Source: Zoogloea sp. (GTDB lineage Bacteria > Pseudomonadota > Gammaproteobacteria > Burkholderiales > Rhodocyclaceae). Taken from it: a stretch of DNA of 10,300 bases. Under the pieces are notes generated by a model that had not been told where the DNA came from, made no database searches, and saw only the letters and a list, made by a program, of their open reading frames with translations. Position numbers and translations under genes: made by a program. Shown here piece by piece: positions 1 to 7,192 of this stretch; within the stretch, counting starts at the first letter, position 1, and the number at the start of each line of letters is the position of its first letter. The stretch spans positions 1 to 10,300 of the forward strand of contig JAEUNV010000204.1 of assembly GCA_016790385.1 (NCBI GenBank), given 5' to 3'.

Positions 1-954
1 ATGGGCGACGTGAATGTCGAGGGGGTTTGGCGCGAAGGCGGCAAACAGCTCCCCTGTATAGGCTTCGTAGCCGGCACCGGTCAACCGGGCATTGGCGATA
101 TTGAAAGCGAGCCACCAGGCGTTGATACGCCCCATCGCCGAGGCGTCCTGATCGTACTCGGCAATCGTGCCCATCCGCTCCTCCCACCCTGAAGGCATGA
201 ACGCGATGAGACCGATACCGGCCAGCGCCACGATGACACCCATGATGAGCTTTCGCTCAGAGCGCATCCACATGACAAAGCCCATTGCCCCCAGCGCAAG
301 CAATGCGCCTCTGGATTGCGTTCCGAGTGCTGCCGCGGCCGATAACAACATGAGGAGCACGAGACCGCGCTTCAGCCAGACGTTCCCGGCCATCAGGCGA
401 AGATAATTCATGAGCGGGATCGCCATGATCAATGCCACCGCAATCTCGTTGTTACCTTCGATGAAACCCCCGGGCGGCCCCCACACCCGGGCATTTCCGC
501 CCGTCGATATGGTGAAGAACCCGCCTTTCAAACCGTAGAAACCGATGGAAATGACATTGATCCAGATAAACAAGTCGATATGCCGACGCTCCTTGATGGC
601 AGCAAGCGCAATCAAGGTCATCAACTGGATCTTCAGCACCTTCTTGAGCTGGTCGAAGGAGGCTCCGGGATAGTAGGCCGCAGCGGTCGTGATACACATC
701 CACACGACGAACAGGATCAGCAGGACGACTGCCTTTTCCTTCGGCAGTTTGAGTTCGTCCTTCGTAATCAGCAAGGACAGCAACGCCGCAACCGCCGCGA
801 CCGCCGCAAACGGAAAATCGCCCGCAAACCCGTAAGTCAATCGGTGGGGATTCATGATGCTGATCCACGTCCACAAATTGACAGCCACATAGGTATGGCG
901 AAGCGCAGAGGGCAGTACGGCCAGCACCAGCAGTACCATCAGCAGATCACGCAT
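1..954 (-). CDS. O-antigen ligase/polymerase-like membrane protein, exosortase A-associated type (3' end cut by window edge)
   Basis: This is the N-terminal 318 codons of a polytopic inner-membrane protein; the frame is still open at the left edge. The ATG at 954 follows a GGGGAG Shine-Dalgarno sequence (5 bases between), and no other ATG, GTG or TTG exists in frame back to the previous gene's stop. Hydrophobic segments lie near residues 3-18, 47-64, 74-93, 109-120, 127-146, 170-187, 196-210, 215-230 and 236-253. The motif SIMNPHRL (32-39), the patch RVWGPPGGFIEGNNE (156-170) and GTQSRGALLAL (211-221) match what I know of the TIGR03097 'putative O-glycosylation ligase, exosortase A system-associated' family, within the Wzy_C/WaaL superfamily. 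Such proteins transfer or polymerise undecaprenyl-linked glycans on the periplasmic face. The window ends at Val-Ala-His (316-318), where I expect the conserved Wzy_C histidine, so most of the large periplasmic loop and the last helices are missing. The natural acceptor (polymer or protein) is not settled for this family. Confidence 0.88.
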   Translation of the reverse strand, partial: MRDLLMVLLVLAVLPSALRHTYVAVNLWTWISIMNPHRLTYGFAGDFPFAAVAAVAALLSLLITKDELKLPKEKAVVLLILFVVWMCITTAAAYYPGASFDQLKKVLKIQLMTLIALAAIKERRHIDLFIWINVISIGFYGLKGGFFTISTGGNARVWGPPGGFIEGNNEIAVALIMAIPLMNYLRLMAGNVWLKRGLVLLMLLSAAAALGTQSRGALLALGAMGFVMWMRSERKLIMGVIVALAGIGLIAFMPSGWEERMGTIAEYDQDASAMGRINAWWLAFNIANARLTGAGYEAYTGELFAAFAPNPLDIHVAH

Positions 955-1020
955 GGCGACTCCCCGTACCGAAGCCGTTGCCCTGGCGCACGAACGCGGA
1001 TGGCTTTCCGGATTTGATGA

Positions 1021-2025
1021 TCACGCCACGGCCCCTTCAGAGAACAGGCGCCGGGAATGACTCCTGAAGAAATTGTGGCTCAGACGCAGGGCGAACCGCA
1101 GCAGATCCTTGTCCCAGGGGGTGAATCGGGGCAACTCGAAAAGGCCGGATTCGGGCCCCACGGAGCCATAAGACGTTGTAAACGCGGCCTCATAGCCCAG
1201 CTCTCGGGCAAACCGGGCGTGCACGGCCAGATAGTCCTGCTCCGGACGACCATTGGGATAGGCGAAGTATCGGGGGGCCTTGCCCAGCAAGCGCGTCAGG
1301 TGGGCCCGATTGTCGGCAATCTGCTGCCTGGCCTCGGCCTCCGACAGCACCGCCAAGATCGGGTGATCCATCGTGTGTCCGCCAATCTCCATGCCAGCCG
1401 CCTGAAGCGCCTGGAGCTGGGCCGTGGTCATCATCAGATTGCTCGGAATGCTCCCGGCAGTCTCCGCCACCAGTCGGTCAAGAGCCGTCCTGCGCCCCTC
1501 GGGCGTCAAGTACTTGAGTTTAGGCAATAGCCGCTCGGTGAGCCTGTACCGCTCCGCATTCGTTGCCACGGAGCAGACCCCGAGATCAAGCCAACCAAGG
1601 TCAAGACGATCACCCCGAAAGCTACGCAGCGCCTCCCTCGCGACGTCATTCCACATGACGCCACCATCCAGGAATCCACTCGCGACAAAAAAGGTCGCCT
1701 TAACGCCGTGCTTGATCAAGATTGGGCAAGCGATGGTGTAGTTGTCGGCGTACCCGTCGTCGAAGGTGATGGCCAGGGCGCGGGAAGGGAGCGACCCTGA
1801 GCGTAGGCGCGTCAGGGCTTCATCCATCGGTAGCACGTTGAAGTACTGCACCAGGGTGCCAACCAGGGCCTCGAAACGAGCCGCATGCATCTCGTCGGGA
1901 GACAAGGGGTCCACCTCGGGCAGCACGCGATGGAAGATCAGCACCGTCAAGCGTTTGCTGTTACCCCCGAGAAGGGAGCCCATTCCCTCCAACAGTCGTG
2001 ACGAACCCATATTCTTTGAAACCAT
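1021..2025 (-). CDS. CE4-family polysaccharide deacetylase (NodB-like)
   Basis: This 334-residue protein should hydrolyse N-acetyl (or O-acetyl) groups on a sugar of the EPS or its lipid-linked precursor. Visible motifs are LIFHRVL (29-35), the TFDDG metal/catalytic motif (Asp89 and Asp90), the metal-binding pair His217 and His221 in GGHTMDHP (215-222), and FAYPNG (254-259). The C-terminal FELPRF (297-301 region) is usual for this subgroup, which lacks the classic RxPY and LxH elements. It differs from the shorter DUF3473-containing deacetylase typical of XrtA loci, so it is probably an additional enzyme. No signal peptide or membrane segment is visible, which suggests a cytoplasmic protein. 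The frame opens at a GTG at 2073, but I chose the ATG at 2025 because GAGGA sits 4 bases before it and the 16 upstream codons look non-conserved. It lies 160 bases after the CapK-like gene and 66 bases before the ligase-like gene. The exact substrate is unknown. Confidence 0.88.
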   Translation of the reverse strand: MVSKNMGSSRLLEGMGSLLGGNSKRLTVLIFHRVLPEVDPLSPDEMHAARFEALVGTLVQYFNVLPMDEALTRLRSGSLPSRALAITFDDGYADNYTIACPILIKHGVKATFFVASGFLDGGVMWNDVAREALRSFRGDRLDLGWLDLGVCSVATNAERYRLTERLLPKLKYLTPEGRRTALDRLVAETAGSIPSNLMMTTAQLQALQAAGMEIGGHTMDHPILAVLSEAEARQQIADNRAHLTRLLGKAPRYFAYPNGRPEQDYLAVHARFARELGYEAAFTTSYGSVGPESGLFELPRFTPWDKDLLRFALRLSHNFFRSHSRRLFSEGAVA

Positions 2026-2185
2026 CTGATCCTCGGAGCACACGGCCGAGCCGCTGCCTGACTGACACAACACACAAGCTACCTGGCATTGATCAAGGAC
2101 AAGGCCGGCAATGGAAGCTGATTGCCCCGGAAGAGGCCCGGCCCGACATATTCCGATAGCCCACCGACAGCGGGAAACGAGGTGA
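2026..2185. other. 160-base intergenic gap, longest in the window
   Basis: This gap separates the CapK-like gene from the deacetylase. It holds the deacetylase ribosome binding site at its left end. I find no hairpin followed by a T-run, no convincing -35/-10 pair and no sigma-54 type box. A short CCGG/CCGG pairing near 2127-2141 is too small to call a terminator. A separate promoter for the deacetylase and ligase cannot be excluded by eye. Confidence 0.4.
2030..2034 (-). promoter_or_regulatory. Ribosome binding site deciding the deacetylase start
   Basis: On the minus strand GAGGA is followed by TCAG and then the ATG at 2025. No comparable purine-rich site precedes the alternative GTG at 2073, so this site favours the shorter protein. 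Confidence 0.6.
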
Positions 2186-3541
2186 TCAACGCTTGACGTG
2201 GCTCACAACATACCGGTTCTTGCCCGATTTTTCACGCGGGATTTCAGGCACTTCGTTAATTTCAACCTGTACCGACTCGCCCAGCCTCGCCGCAAAATCG
2301 CGACGTATGCGCAGACGCTCACCTTCGCCAAAACGAGCGTCGACCACGACCATCACCTCGGTGCGATCAATGCTGTGCTGGATGATCTTGAAACGCTGCA
2401 CCCCGGGCAGATCCCGAACGGTGTAAATCAGCGCGAGCGCATGGATGACGGTACCGTCTGCGGCCACCACAAAATCCGTTGTACGCCCCTGGACCTCGCT
2501 CAACACGGGCAGCTTCACACCGCAGGCACATTCCTGGGCGCCAATCACCCCGACATCGCCAGTGCGATAACGCACAAAGGGGAAACCACGGGTCGCCGTA
2601 TGCGTGACCACGATCTCACCCGCCTCGCCGGGTGCAACCGGCCGCCCTTCGGGATCGATCGTCTCGACAACGATGTCTTCCGCCGAGAGGTGAAGGCTGC
2701 CATGGGGGCACTGGTGGGCAATGAAGCCGGCATCGCGGGAACCATAGCCGTTCGCTACCGGGCAGCCAAAGACTTCCGAAATGGACTTTTTCTGGTGATC
2801 GTAAAGCATCTCGGAGGTCACAAAGGCCACCTTGATCCCCAGATCATTCATCGGAATTCCCCAGGCCCGCGCCTTCTCGGCAATATGGGCAAAGGCCGAA
2901 GGATAGCCAAACAACATGCGGGGTCGCAAAGTACGGATGGTTGCGAGCATCTCGCGCACCTTGTCGTCCGACATTTCGAAGGCCGGCAACAACCAGGTAC
3001 GCAGCAGACGATCCCGCACCGCCTTGACCCGGTCCTGGGCACCCAGCTCAATGGGAGACCCCCACAGCACAACTTCCTTATCCCCGATGTCCACATCCCA
3101 CCAGCGGGTTGCCCGCCACTTGGCCGCGATGTCGTGGCTCTTGCGCTCCTTGCCGATATAGAAGATCAAGGGCTCACCGCTCGAACCACCGGTGTTGTAG
3201 CGCATCAGTGACACCGCATTGTCGGCGCGCAGGGCATCAGCGTGTTCGCGAATCACCGGTTTGGTCATGAACGGCAGACGCCGAAGATCCTCGACACCGG
3301 CGCACCGAGCAGGATCAAAGTCGAGCTGACGGAACAAATCGCGAAAGTAGGGAACATGAGTCCCGATATCGGTCAGGAAGCTGCGCAGACGCTCACTCTG
3401 CAAGGCAAGAATTTCTTCCCGTGGCAGGTATTGGCTCTTCTCCAAGTCGTGGAGACGCTCCACCGAGTTATGGGATTTCAGTTTCTCGTGGAGTGGAAAA
3501 ATCACACCCGAGCACAAACGCGTATACAAACCCATTTCCAT
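2186..3541 (-). CDS. PaaK/CapK-like adenylate-forming enzyme (phenylacetate-CoA ligase family)
   Basis: This 451-residue protein belongs to the ANL superfamily branch that includes phenylacetate-CoA ligase and CapK, a capsule-cluster protein. Members activate a carboxylate as an acyl-adenylate, often passing it to a thiol. Seen in order: the phosphate loop variant TGGSSGEP (117-124), GYGSRDAG (265-272) as the A5 motif, YRTGD (325-329), GRTTDF (352-357) and the hinge/C-terminal catalytic lysine region REKSGKNRY (436-444, Lys441). His276, Cys278, His280, His284, Cys338 and Cys340 form a Cys/His set resembling the likely zinc site of PaaK relatives. No signal peptide or membrane span is seen, so it should be cytoplasmic. 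It is not the longer acyl-CoA ligase (TIGR03098 type) usual in XrtA loci. The frame opens at 3604, but the ATG at 3541 is preferred: it overlaps the preceding gene's stop (TGATG) and follows GGAG by 4 bases. Its substrate and acceptor are unknown; a role in acylating or amino-acylating the EPS is inferred. Confidence 0.87.
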   Translation of the reverse strand: MEMGLYTRLCSGVIFPLHEKLKSHNSVERLHDLEKSQYLPREEILALQSERLRSFLTDIGTHVPYFRDLFRQLDFDPARCAGVEDLRRLPFMTKPVIREHADALRADNAVSLMRYNTGGSSGEPLIFYIGKERKSHDIAAKWRATRWWDVDIGDKEVVLWGSPIELGAQDRVKAVRDRLLRTWLLPAFEMSDDKVREMLATIRTLRPRMLFGYPSAFAHIAEKARAWGIPMNDLGIKVAFVTSEMLYDHQKKSISEVFGCPVANGYGSRDAGFIAHQCPHGSLHLSAEDIVVETIDPEGRPVAPGEAGEIVVTHTATRGFPFVRYRTGDVGVIGAQECACGVKLPVLSEVQGRTTDFVVAADGTVIHALALIYTVRDLPGVQRFKIIQHSIDRTEVMVVVDARFGEGERLRIRRDFAARLGESVQVEINEVPEIPREKSGKNRYVVSHVKR

Positions 3542-3549
3542 CAATCTCC
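3539..3549 (-). promoter_or_regulatory. Coupled stop/start (TGATG) with ribosome binding site for the CapK-like gene
   Basis: The minus strand reads GGAGATTGATG. The TGA at 3543-3541 ends the upstream glycosyltransferase and its last base begins the ATG at 3541. GGAG lies 4 bases before the ATG. This arrangement supports translational coupling and argues against the earlier start at 3604. Confidence 0.6.
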
Positions 3550-4638
3550 GGCAAGCACGGCTGCGCGGTAAACCGAGAGCCATTTCTCGCGGATCACCGG
3601 CCATGCATACTGTTTGACTTCGTCGCTGGCGGCTGCGGCGAGCCTCCGCGCCTTATCCTGATCGAGCAGCAACTCCAGCATCGCCTCGGCCATGCGTTCC
3701 GGGGCACGCGCCGGCACAAGCAGGGCTGTACGCCCGTTCTCCGCGATGAAGGGCACGCCCCCCACATCTGTTGACACCACCGGCACACCACTGGCGAAGG
3801 CCTCCAGGATCGAAATGGGCATGTTGTCCACGGTGCTTGGATTAATCATGAGATCAGCCGAGGCGTAGAGCGCGGGGATGTTCTCGTTGTCGATGCGCCC
3901 GGCAAATGTCACCGAAGGGGCAATCCCCAGGTTCACCGCCATGGTTTCGAGATTGCGGAGTTCCGGGCCGCTTCCGGCCACCGTCAGACGTGCCTCGGGA
4001 AGACGCTTCCGCACTTGGGCAAAGGCCGCCAGGACCGTGGGAATGTCATAGATGGGCTCCAGGTTGCGGGTCACCACCACGTGCGGCGCGTGCGCCCCAG
4101 TCGTCTTGCGGGCCACGGCAAAGCGCTCAAGGTTGATGATGTTGGGAACGATGCGGGACTCGAACCCGAAACGCCTGAACACTCCGTCCAGAAAGGCGGA
4201 CGGCACCACCAGCGCGCTGGCGCTCGCCAGGGTACGGTGCACAAAGCGTGGCGCGGCGGCAAAGAACGGCTCTGCCTCGCCACCCCGGTAGTTGACGACC
4301 ACCGGCGTGCCCCGGAGCCGCGCAATCCAGATCGCCGGTGCCGAAAACAGATGCCAGGACCATCCCGAGTTTGCCAGCACATGCATCACGTCAGTGCGGC
4401 CGCTGGCGCGCCACAGCGCCAGAAGATAGGGCAGAAGACGTGCAAAGGCACGCAGCACGGGCACTTTGCCGACAAAGGCAGGTTTGTAGGGTGCATTCGT
4501 GCGCACCAGTTCCACCTGCACACCTTCCGCCTGAAGCAGGCCGACAAGCTGCTTGCATTGATTGGCCATTCCTCCCGAGGGCGGAGGAAGCGGCCCGACG
4601 ATCGTCAGGCGCAGGCCCGCGTACTGCTCACCATCCAT
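3541..4638 (-). CDS. GT4-family glycosyltransferase (GT-B fold), cluster-specific
   Basis: This 365-residue retaining glycosyltransferase should move a sugar from a nucleotide donor to a lipid-linked glycan at the cytoplasmic face of the inner membrane. The N-terminal acceptor domain begins with LTIVGPLPPPSGGMANQ (11-27), a glycine-rich loop typical of GT4 proteins. VPNIINLERF (164-173) marks the interdomain region, RNLEPIYDI (191-199) opens the donor domain, and GSGPEL (222-227) follows. The donor-site motif is DNMPISILEAFASGVPVVST (271-290), giving Asp271-x7-Glu279, so aspartate replaces the usual first glutamate of EX7E; I recall this variant from many GT4 proteins, so activity is still expected. 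The start at 4638 follows AAGGA by 5 bases. Its stop overlaps the CapK-like start, tying the two together. I do not recognise one of the named XrtA-associated subfamilies here, so it is probably specific to this strain's polymer. Donor and acceptor cannot be told from the sequence. Confidence 0.9.
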   Translation of the reverse strand: MDGEQYAGLRLTIVGPLPPPSGGMANQCKQLVGLLQAEGVQVELVRTNAPYKPAFVGKVPVLRAFARLLPYLLALWRASGRTDVMHVLANSGWSWHLFSAPAIWIARLRGTPVVVNYRGGEAEPFFAAAPRFVHRTLASASALVVPSAFLDGVFRRFGFESRIVPNIINLERFAVARKTTGAHAPHVVVTRNLEPIYDIPTVLAAFAQVRKRLPEARLTVAGSGPELRNLETMAVNLGIAPSVTFAGRIDNENIPALYASADLMINPSTVDNMPISILEAFASGVPVVSTDVGGVPFIAENGRTALLVPARAPERMAEAMLELLLDQDKARRLAAAASDEVKQYAWPVIREKWLSVYRAAVLAGD

Positions 4639-4715
4639 ATCGGTCCTTCATTGGATCCAAGAGGGCCGATGCCGGCGCACCGCAGAGGTACCCGATCCAT
4701 CGAACCGACGCGAGT

Positions 4716-5921
4716 TTAGCCATGCCGCCCGCGAAAACGTGTGACACATCGCTCAATGACACCATCCAGACGCGCCATTGCCCGCTCCCATGTGTGGTGA
4801 CTGAGCATTCTTTCGCGTCCCGCGTGGCTCAAACGCTGCCTCTCCTCCGGACTGGAGAGAATGCGCAAGATTGCCCGCGCGTAGTCGTCGGGGGTATCCG
4901 CCACCAGGAAATGGGCTTCATCCTCGGCATCAACACCGCCAGCAGCGATGGAACTCGTCACCACCGGTACGCCCATGGCCATCGCCTCAAGGATCTTGTT
5001 CTGCGTTCCACGGGCGATGTTGAGCGGAGCAACGGTCAAGGCCGAGCGCCACACATAGGGGCGCACATCCGGAACCGAGCCGGTCACGGTAACACCAGGG
5101 AGTTCCGCCAGCTTGCGGACACCCGGCGAGGGCTCGGCGCCCACGATGATCAGCTGGATATCAGGCCGGGCGGCTCTCAGCAGCGGCAGGGTCTGATGGC
5201 AAAAAGTGGTCATGCACTCCTCGTTCGGGTAGTAATCCATCCGACCGATGAAACTGATGGTGCTCGCTTCATAGGGTTGTGCCGACGGCGCGAAGAAAGC
5301 CGTATCCACTCCATTAGGAAACCAGTCGGAGAGCACGCCCGTACCGAAACTGTCGAGCGTCTGCTGTTCGGCCACGGTGGCCACCGCTCCGAGATCGAAT
5401 TTCCGGGCAATGCGCTTTTCGGCGGCAAGAATCTTGCGCCCCTCAAGCCAGTAGCCCACCGAAACCGGAAAGCGCTTGTAGCGCACGTACTCCAACCACT
5501 TCTGGGAATCCATGTCGCAATAATCGAGCAACTTGGGGATGTGGGTCACATCCTCCACGTAACGCGCCACCGACGAGCAATGGACGATGATCAGATCCCA
5601 GTTGCGGCTATCGATCAGGCGCTTGATACGCTGCTCCAGCTCGGGAGAGAAAAAATAGGCCTCCGACGCCGACCCCGGCGTGGGCAGGCTGGCGACCATT
5701 CTCAATACCTGAACCGGGGTTCTGACGGTGGCCATTTCGAAGCCTTCGCAAAAGGGCGCGATGCCTCTGCCCTCCTCCACTTCGTCCTGCGAGCGCGCCA
5801 GCGAACACACGGTCACCTTGTGCCCCTGCTCCGACAGGTGCCGGATCATGTGAAAGGCACGAACCTTGGCCCCGCCGACCGGTGGGTAGGGAAATCGATG
5901 GCAAATGAAAAGTATGTTCAT
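4716..5921 (-). CDS. Glycosyltransferase, PEP-CTERM/XrtA-associated (stp1/TIGR03087 type)
   Basis: This 401-residue GT4-like protein is probably one of the conserved glycosyltransferases assembling the XrtA-linked EPS repeat unit. It begins MNILFICHRFPYPPVGGAK, with the acceptor-domain loop at 10-19. Other landmarks are LDYCDMDSQKWLEY (132-145), which I associate with TIGR03087, FPNGVDTAFF (201-210) between domains, FIGRMDYYPNEE (224-235) opening the donor domain and RGTQNKILEAMAMG (304-317) at the donor site. There, arginine and glycine stand where EX7E enzymes carry the first glutamate, and Glu312 is retained. The start at 5921 is fixed by the characteristic N-terminus, yet the bases before it read TCTCTCCTCCC, so no Shine-Dalgarno sequence is present. 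A mini-ORF ends in an ATGA overlap with this start, which may explain how it is translated. The stop is TAA, 77 bases before the next gene. The family assignment is from memory and the sugar transferred is unknown. Confidence 0.92.
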   Translation of the reverse strand: MNILFICHRFPYPPVGGAKVRAFHMIRHLSEQGHKVTVCSLARSQDEVEEGRGIAPFCEGFEMATVRTPVQVLRMVASLPTPGSASEAYFFSPELEQRIKRLIDSRNWDLIIVHCSSVARYVEDVTHIPKLLDYCDMDSQKWLEYVRYKRFPVSVGYWLEGRKILAAEKRIARKFDLGAVATVAEQQTLDSFGTGVLSDWFPNGVDTAFFAPSAQPYEASTISFIGRMDYYPNEECMTTFCHQTLPLLRAARPDIQLIIVGAEPSPGVRKLAELPGVTVTGSVPDVRPYVWRSALTVAPLNIARGTQNKILEAMAMGVPVVTSSIAAGGVDAEDEAHFLVADTPDDYARAILRILSSPEERQRLSHAGRERMLSHHTWERAMARLDGVIERCVTRFRGRHG

Positions 5922-5983
5922 GGGAGGAGAGACTCATCCACGACGCGCCTGAACGGCACGCCGGCAACAGCGGGCAGTGCCAT
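5918..5983 (-). CDS. Possible 21-residue mini-ORF bridging stp3 and stp1
   Basis: The ATG at 5983-5981 follows the stp3 stop codon (5986-5984) directly and in the same frame (TGAATG). The ORF runs MALPAVAGVPFRR (first 13 residues), contains no stop for 21 codons, and ends with TGA at 5920-5918, which overlaps the stp1 ATG as ATGA. It has no Shine-Dalgarno sequence of its own; ribosomes would have to reinitiate after stp3. It could be a coupling leader for stp1, a leftover C-terminal extension of stp3 cut off by a newer stop codon, or chance: 21 sense codons in GC-rich DNA are not rare. I do not recognise the peptide. Confidence 0.25.
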   Translation of the reverse strand: MALPAVAGVPFRRVVDESLLP

Positions 5984-7192
5984 TCAAGCGCCCAGCGAGC
6001 GACCGTAGGCGGCGAGCGCACGTCCATAGACATCCTGGTAGCGCTCAACGCTGCCTTTCCAGGTGCGCTCGACTTCGACAAAGTAGCGGGCCTGGGTACG
6101 AATTCGGGGCCACATATCACGTTTGTTGAGCATCTCGCCGATGGCCGTCGCCAAGGCCTGCTCGTCACCCGCACGGAAAAGAAAGCCTGTTTCGCCATGA
6201 CGGACGAGTTCCTTGTGCCCCCCCACATCCGAGGCCACGAACATCCGCCCTTGCGCCATGGCTTCAAGAGGCTTGAGCGGGGTGACCAGCTCCGTCAGTC
6301 GGATGGGAATGCGCGGGTAAGCCAGCACGTCGATCAGGTCGTAGTACTGCTGGACATCGGCATGGGGAACGCGCCCGGTGAATATCACCTTGTCGACGAT
6401 TCCGAGCGCGGCGACCTGAGCCTTCAGATTGGCCTCCTGGGGACCGCCGCCAACCAGCAATACACGCAGGTCAGGACGCTGCGCAAGCAAGCGAGCCGAA
6501 GCGGCGACCAGCAAATCCAAACCTTCGTAACCGTAGAACGATCCAACGAAACCCACCACGCTCTTGCCGTCAAGGCCAAGGCGCTGGCGCAGCATCGGGT
6601 CTGCATCCCCACGCAACTGAAAGGAGTCCACATCCACGGCGTTGGGAATCACCGTGATCTTGTCCTTGGAAATACCCCGCTCGGCAATGTCCTTGCGCAG
6701 GCCCTCGCAAATCGTGGTGACCTGATCGGCGCGGCGCAGGGCGTAGGTCTCCATTGCGCGGGTCATGCGATAGCGCAGACTCCCCTCGGTCGTTGTGCCG
6801 TGGTCGACTGCGGCGTCCTCCCAGAAAGCCCGCACCTCGTAAACAACGGGAATCCGATGCTGTTTGCCCACCCGAAGGGCCGGCAGCGCATTGAGTACGG
6901 GAGAATGGGCATGGAGCACGTCGGGACGAAGCTCACGCACGAGTTCGTCGAGACGCCTGGCGGTCAAGCGCATCTGTCCAATCAGCCCTTCGTCGCCGCG
7001 ATTTGGAGTCCGGTGAAACTCCCAGCCCTCGGCCTGATCCGAACCACCGTTTCCGGGGCCTTGCTTGGGGGTGGTCAGGTGAAAAGTCTCCCAGCCGCGC
7101 AGACGCTGCTGCTTGAGAATGGATGCCGTGCGGAAGGTGTAGCCGCTATGGAGCGGAAGGGAGTGGTCCAGGATGTGGAGAATGCGGGTCAT
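5984..7192 (-). CDS. Glycosyltransferase, exosortase A-associated (stp3/TIGR04063 type)
   Basis: This 402-residue GT4 glycosyltransferase should add a sugar to the lipid-linked repeat unit at the cytoplasmic membrane. The N-terminus ILHILDHSLPLHSGYTFRT (4-22) is the hallmark I associate with TIGR04063, and VVYEVRAFWED (116-126) is also typical. VIPNAVDVDSF (181-191) marks the interdomain region; GFVGSFYGYEG (214-224) and LLVGGGP (245-251) belong to the donor domain. The donor-site segment is TELVTPLKPLEAMAQG (300-315), with Glu301 and Glu310. Its ATG at 7192 overlaps the amidotransferase stop by four bases (ATGA) and a GGGAGGG ribosome binding site lies 4 bases before it, so the two genes are translationally coupled. 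The protein has normal length and all motifs, so the stop at 5984 does not obviously truncate it, even though the frame continues 22 codons past that stop into the mini-ORF. Donor sugar and linkage cannot be told from the sequence. Confidence 0.93.
   Translation of the reverse strand: MTRILHILDHSLPLHSGYTFRTASILKQQRLRGWETFHLTTPKQGPGNGGSDQAEGWEFHRTPNRGDEGLIGQMRLTARRLDELVRELRPDVLHAHSPVLNALPALRVGKQHRIPVVYEVRAFWEDAAVDHGTTTEGSLRYRMTRAMETYALRRADQVTTICEGLRKDIAERGISKDKITVIPNAVDVDSFQLRGDADPMLRQRLGLDGKSVVGFVGSFYGYEGLDLLVAASARLLAQRPDLRVLLVGGGPQEANLKAQVAALGIVDKVIFTGRVPHADVQQYYDLIDVLAYPRIPIRLTELVTPLKPLEAMAQGRMFVASDVGGHKELVRHGETGFLFRAGDEQALATAIGEMLNKRDMWPRIRTQARYFVEVERTWKGSVERYQDVYGRALAAYGRSLGA

Noticed and set aside
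452..874. Minus-strand frame of 140 codons within the ligase-like gene
   Set aside because: It is out of frame with the membrane protein at 1-954, which shows regular hydrophobic segments and family motifs; this frame is Arg- and Cys-rich.
955..1020. Stop-free in-frame stretch joining the deacetylase stop to the ligase-like ATG
   Set aside because: It has no start codon, contains a good ribosome binding site near its end, and 22 stop-free codons in one of three frames is unremarkable.
2026..2073. GTG start at 2073 for the deacetylase
   Set aside because: No ribosome binding site, and the extra residues are not hydrophobic enough for a signal peptide; the ATG at 2025 has GAGGA at a suitable distance.
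2198..3211. Open frame of 337 codons on the plus strand, antisense to the CapK-like gene
   Set aside because: Low-complexity composition, no domain, and the opposite strand encodes a protein with all family motifs.
3542..3604. ATG at 3604 as start of the CapK-like gene
   Set aside because: It would overlap the upstream glycosyltransferase by 64 bases; the ATG at 3541 has a TGATG coupling junction and a GGAG site.
4338..6008. Open frame of 556 codons on the plus strand, antisense to stp1 and part of the next glycosyltransferase
   Set aside because: It lies opposite two well-recognised genes, its translation is rich in Arg, His and Gln with no recognisable domain, and such antisense frames are common in GC-rich coding DNA.
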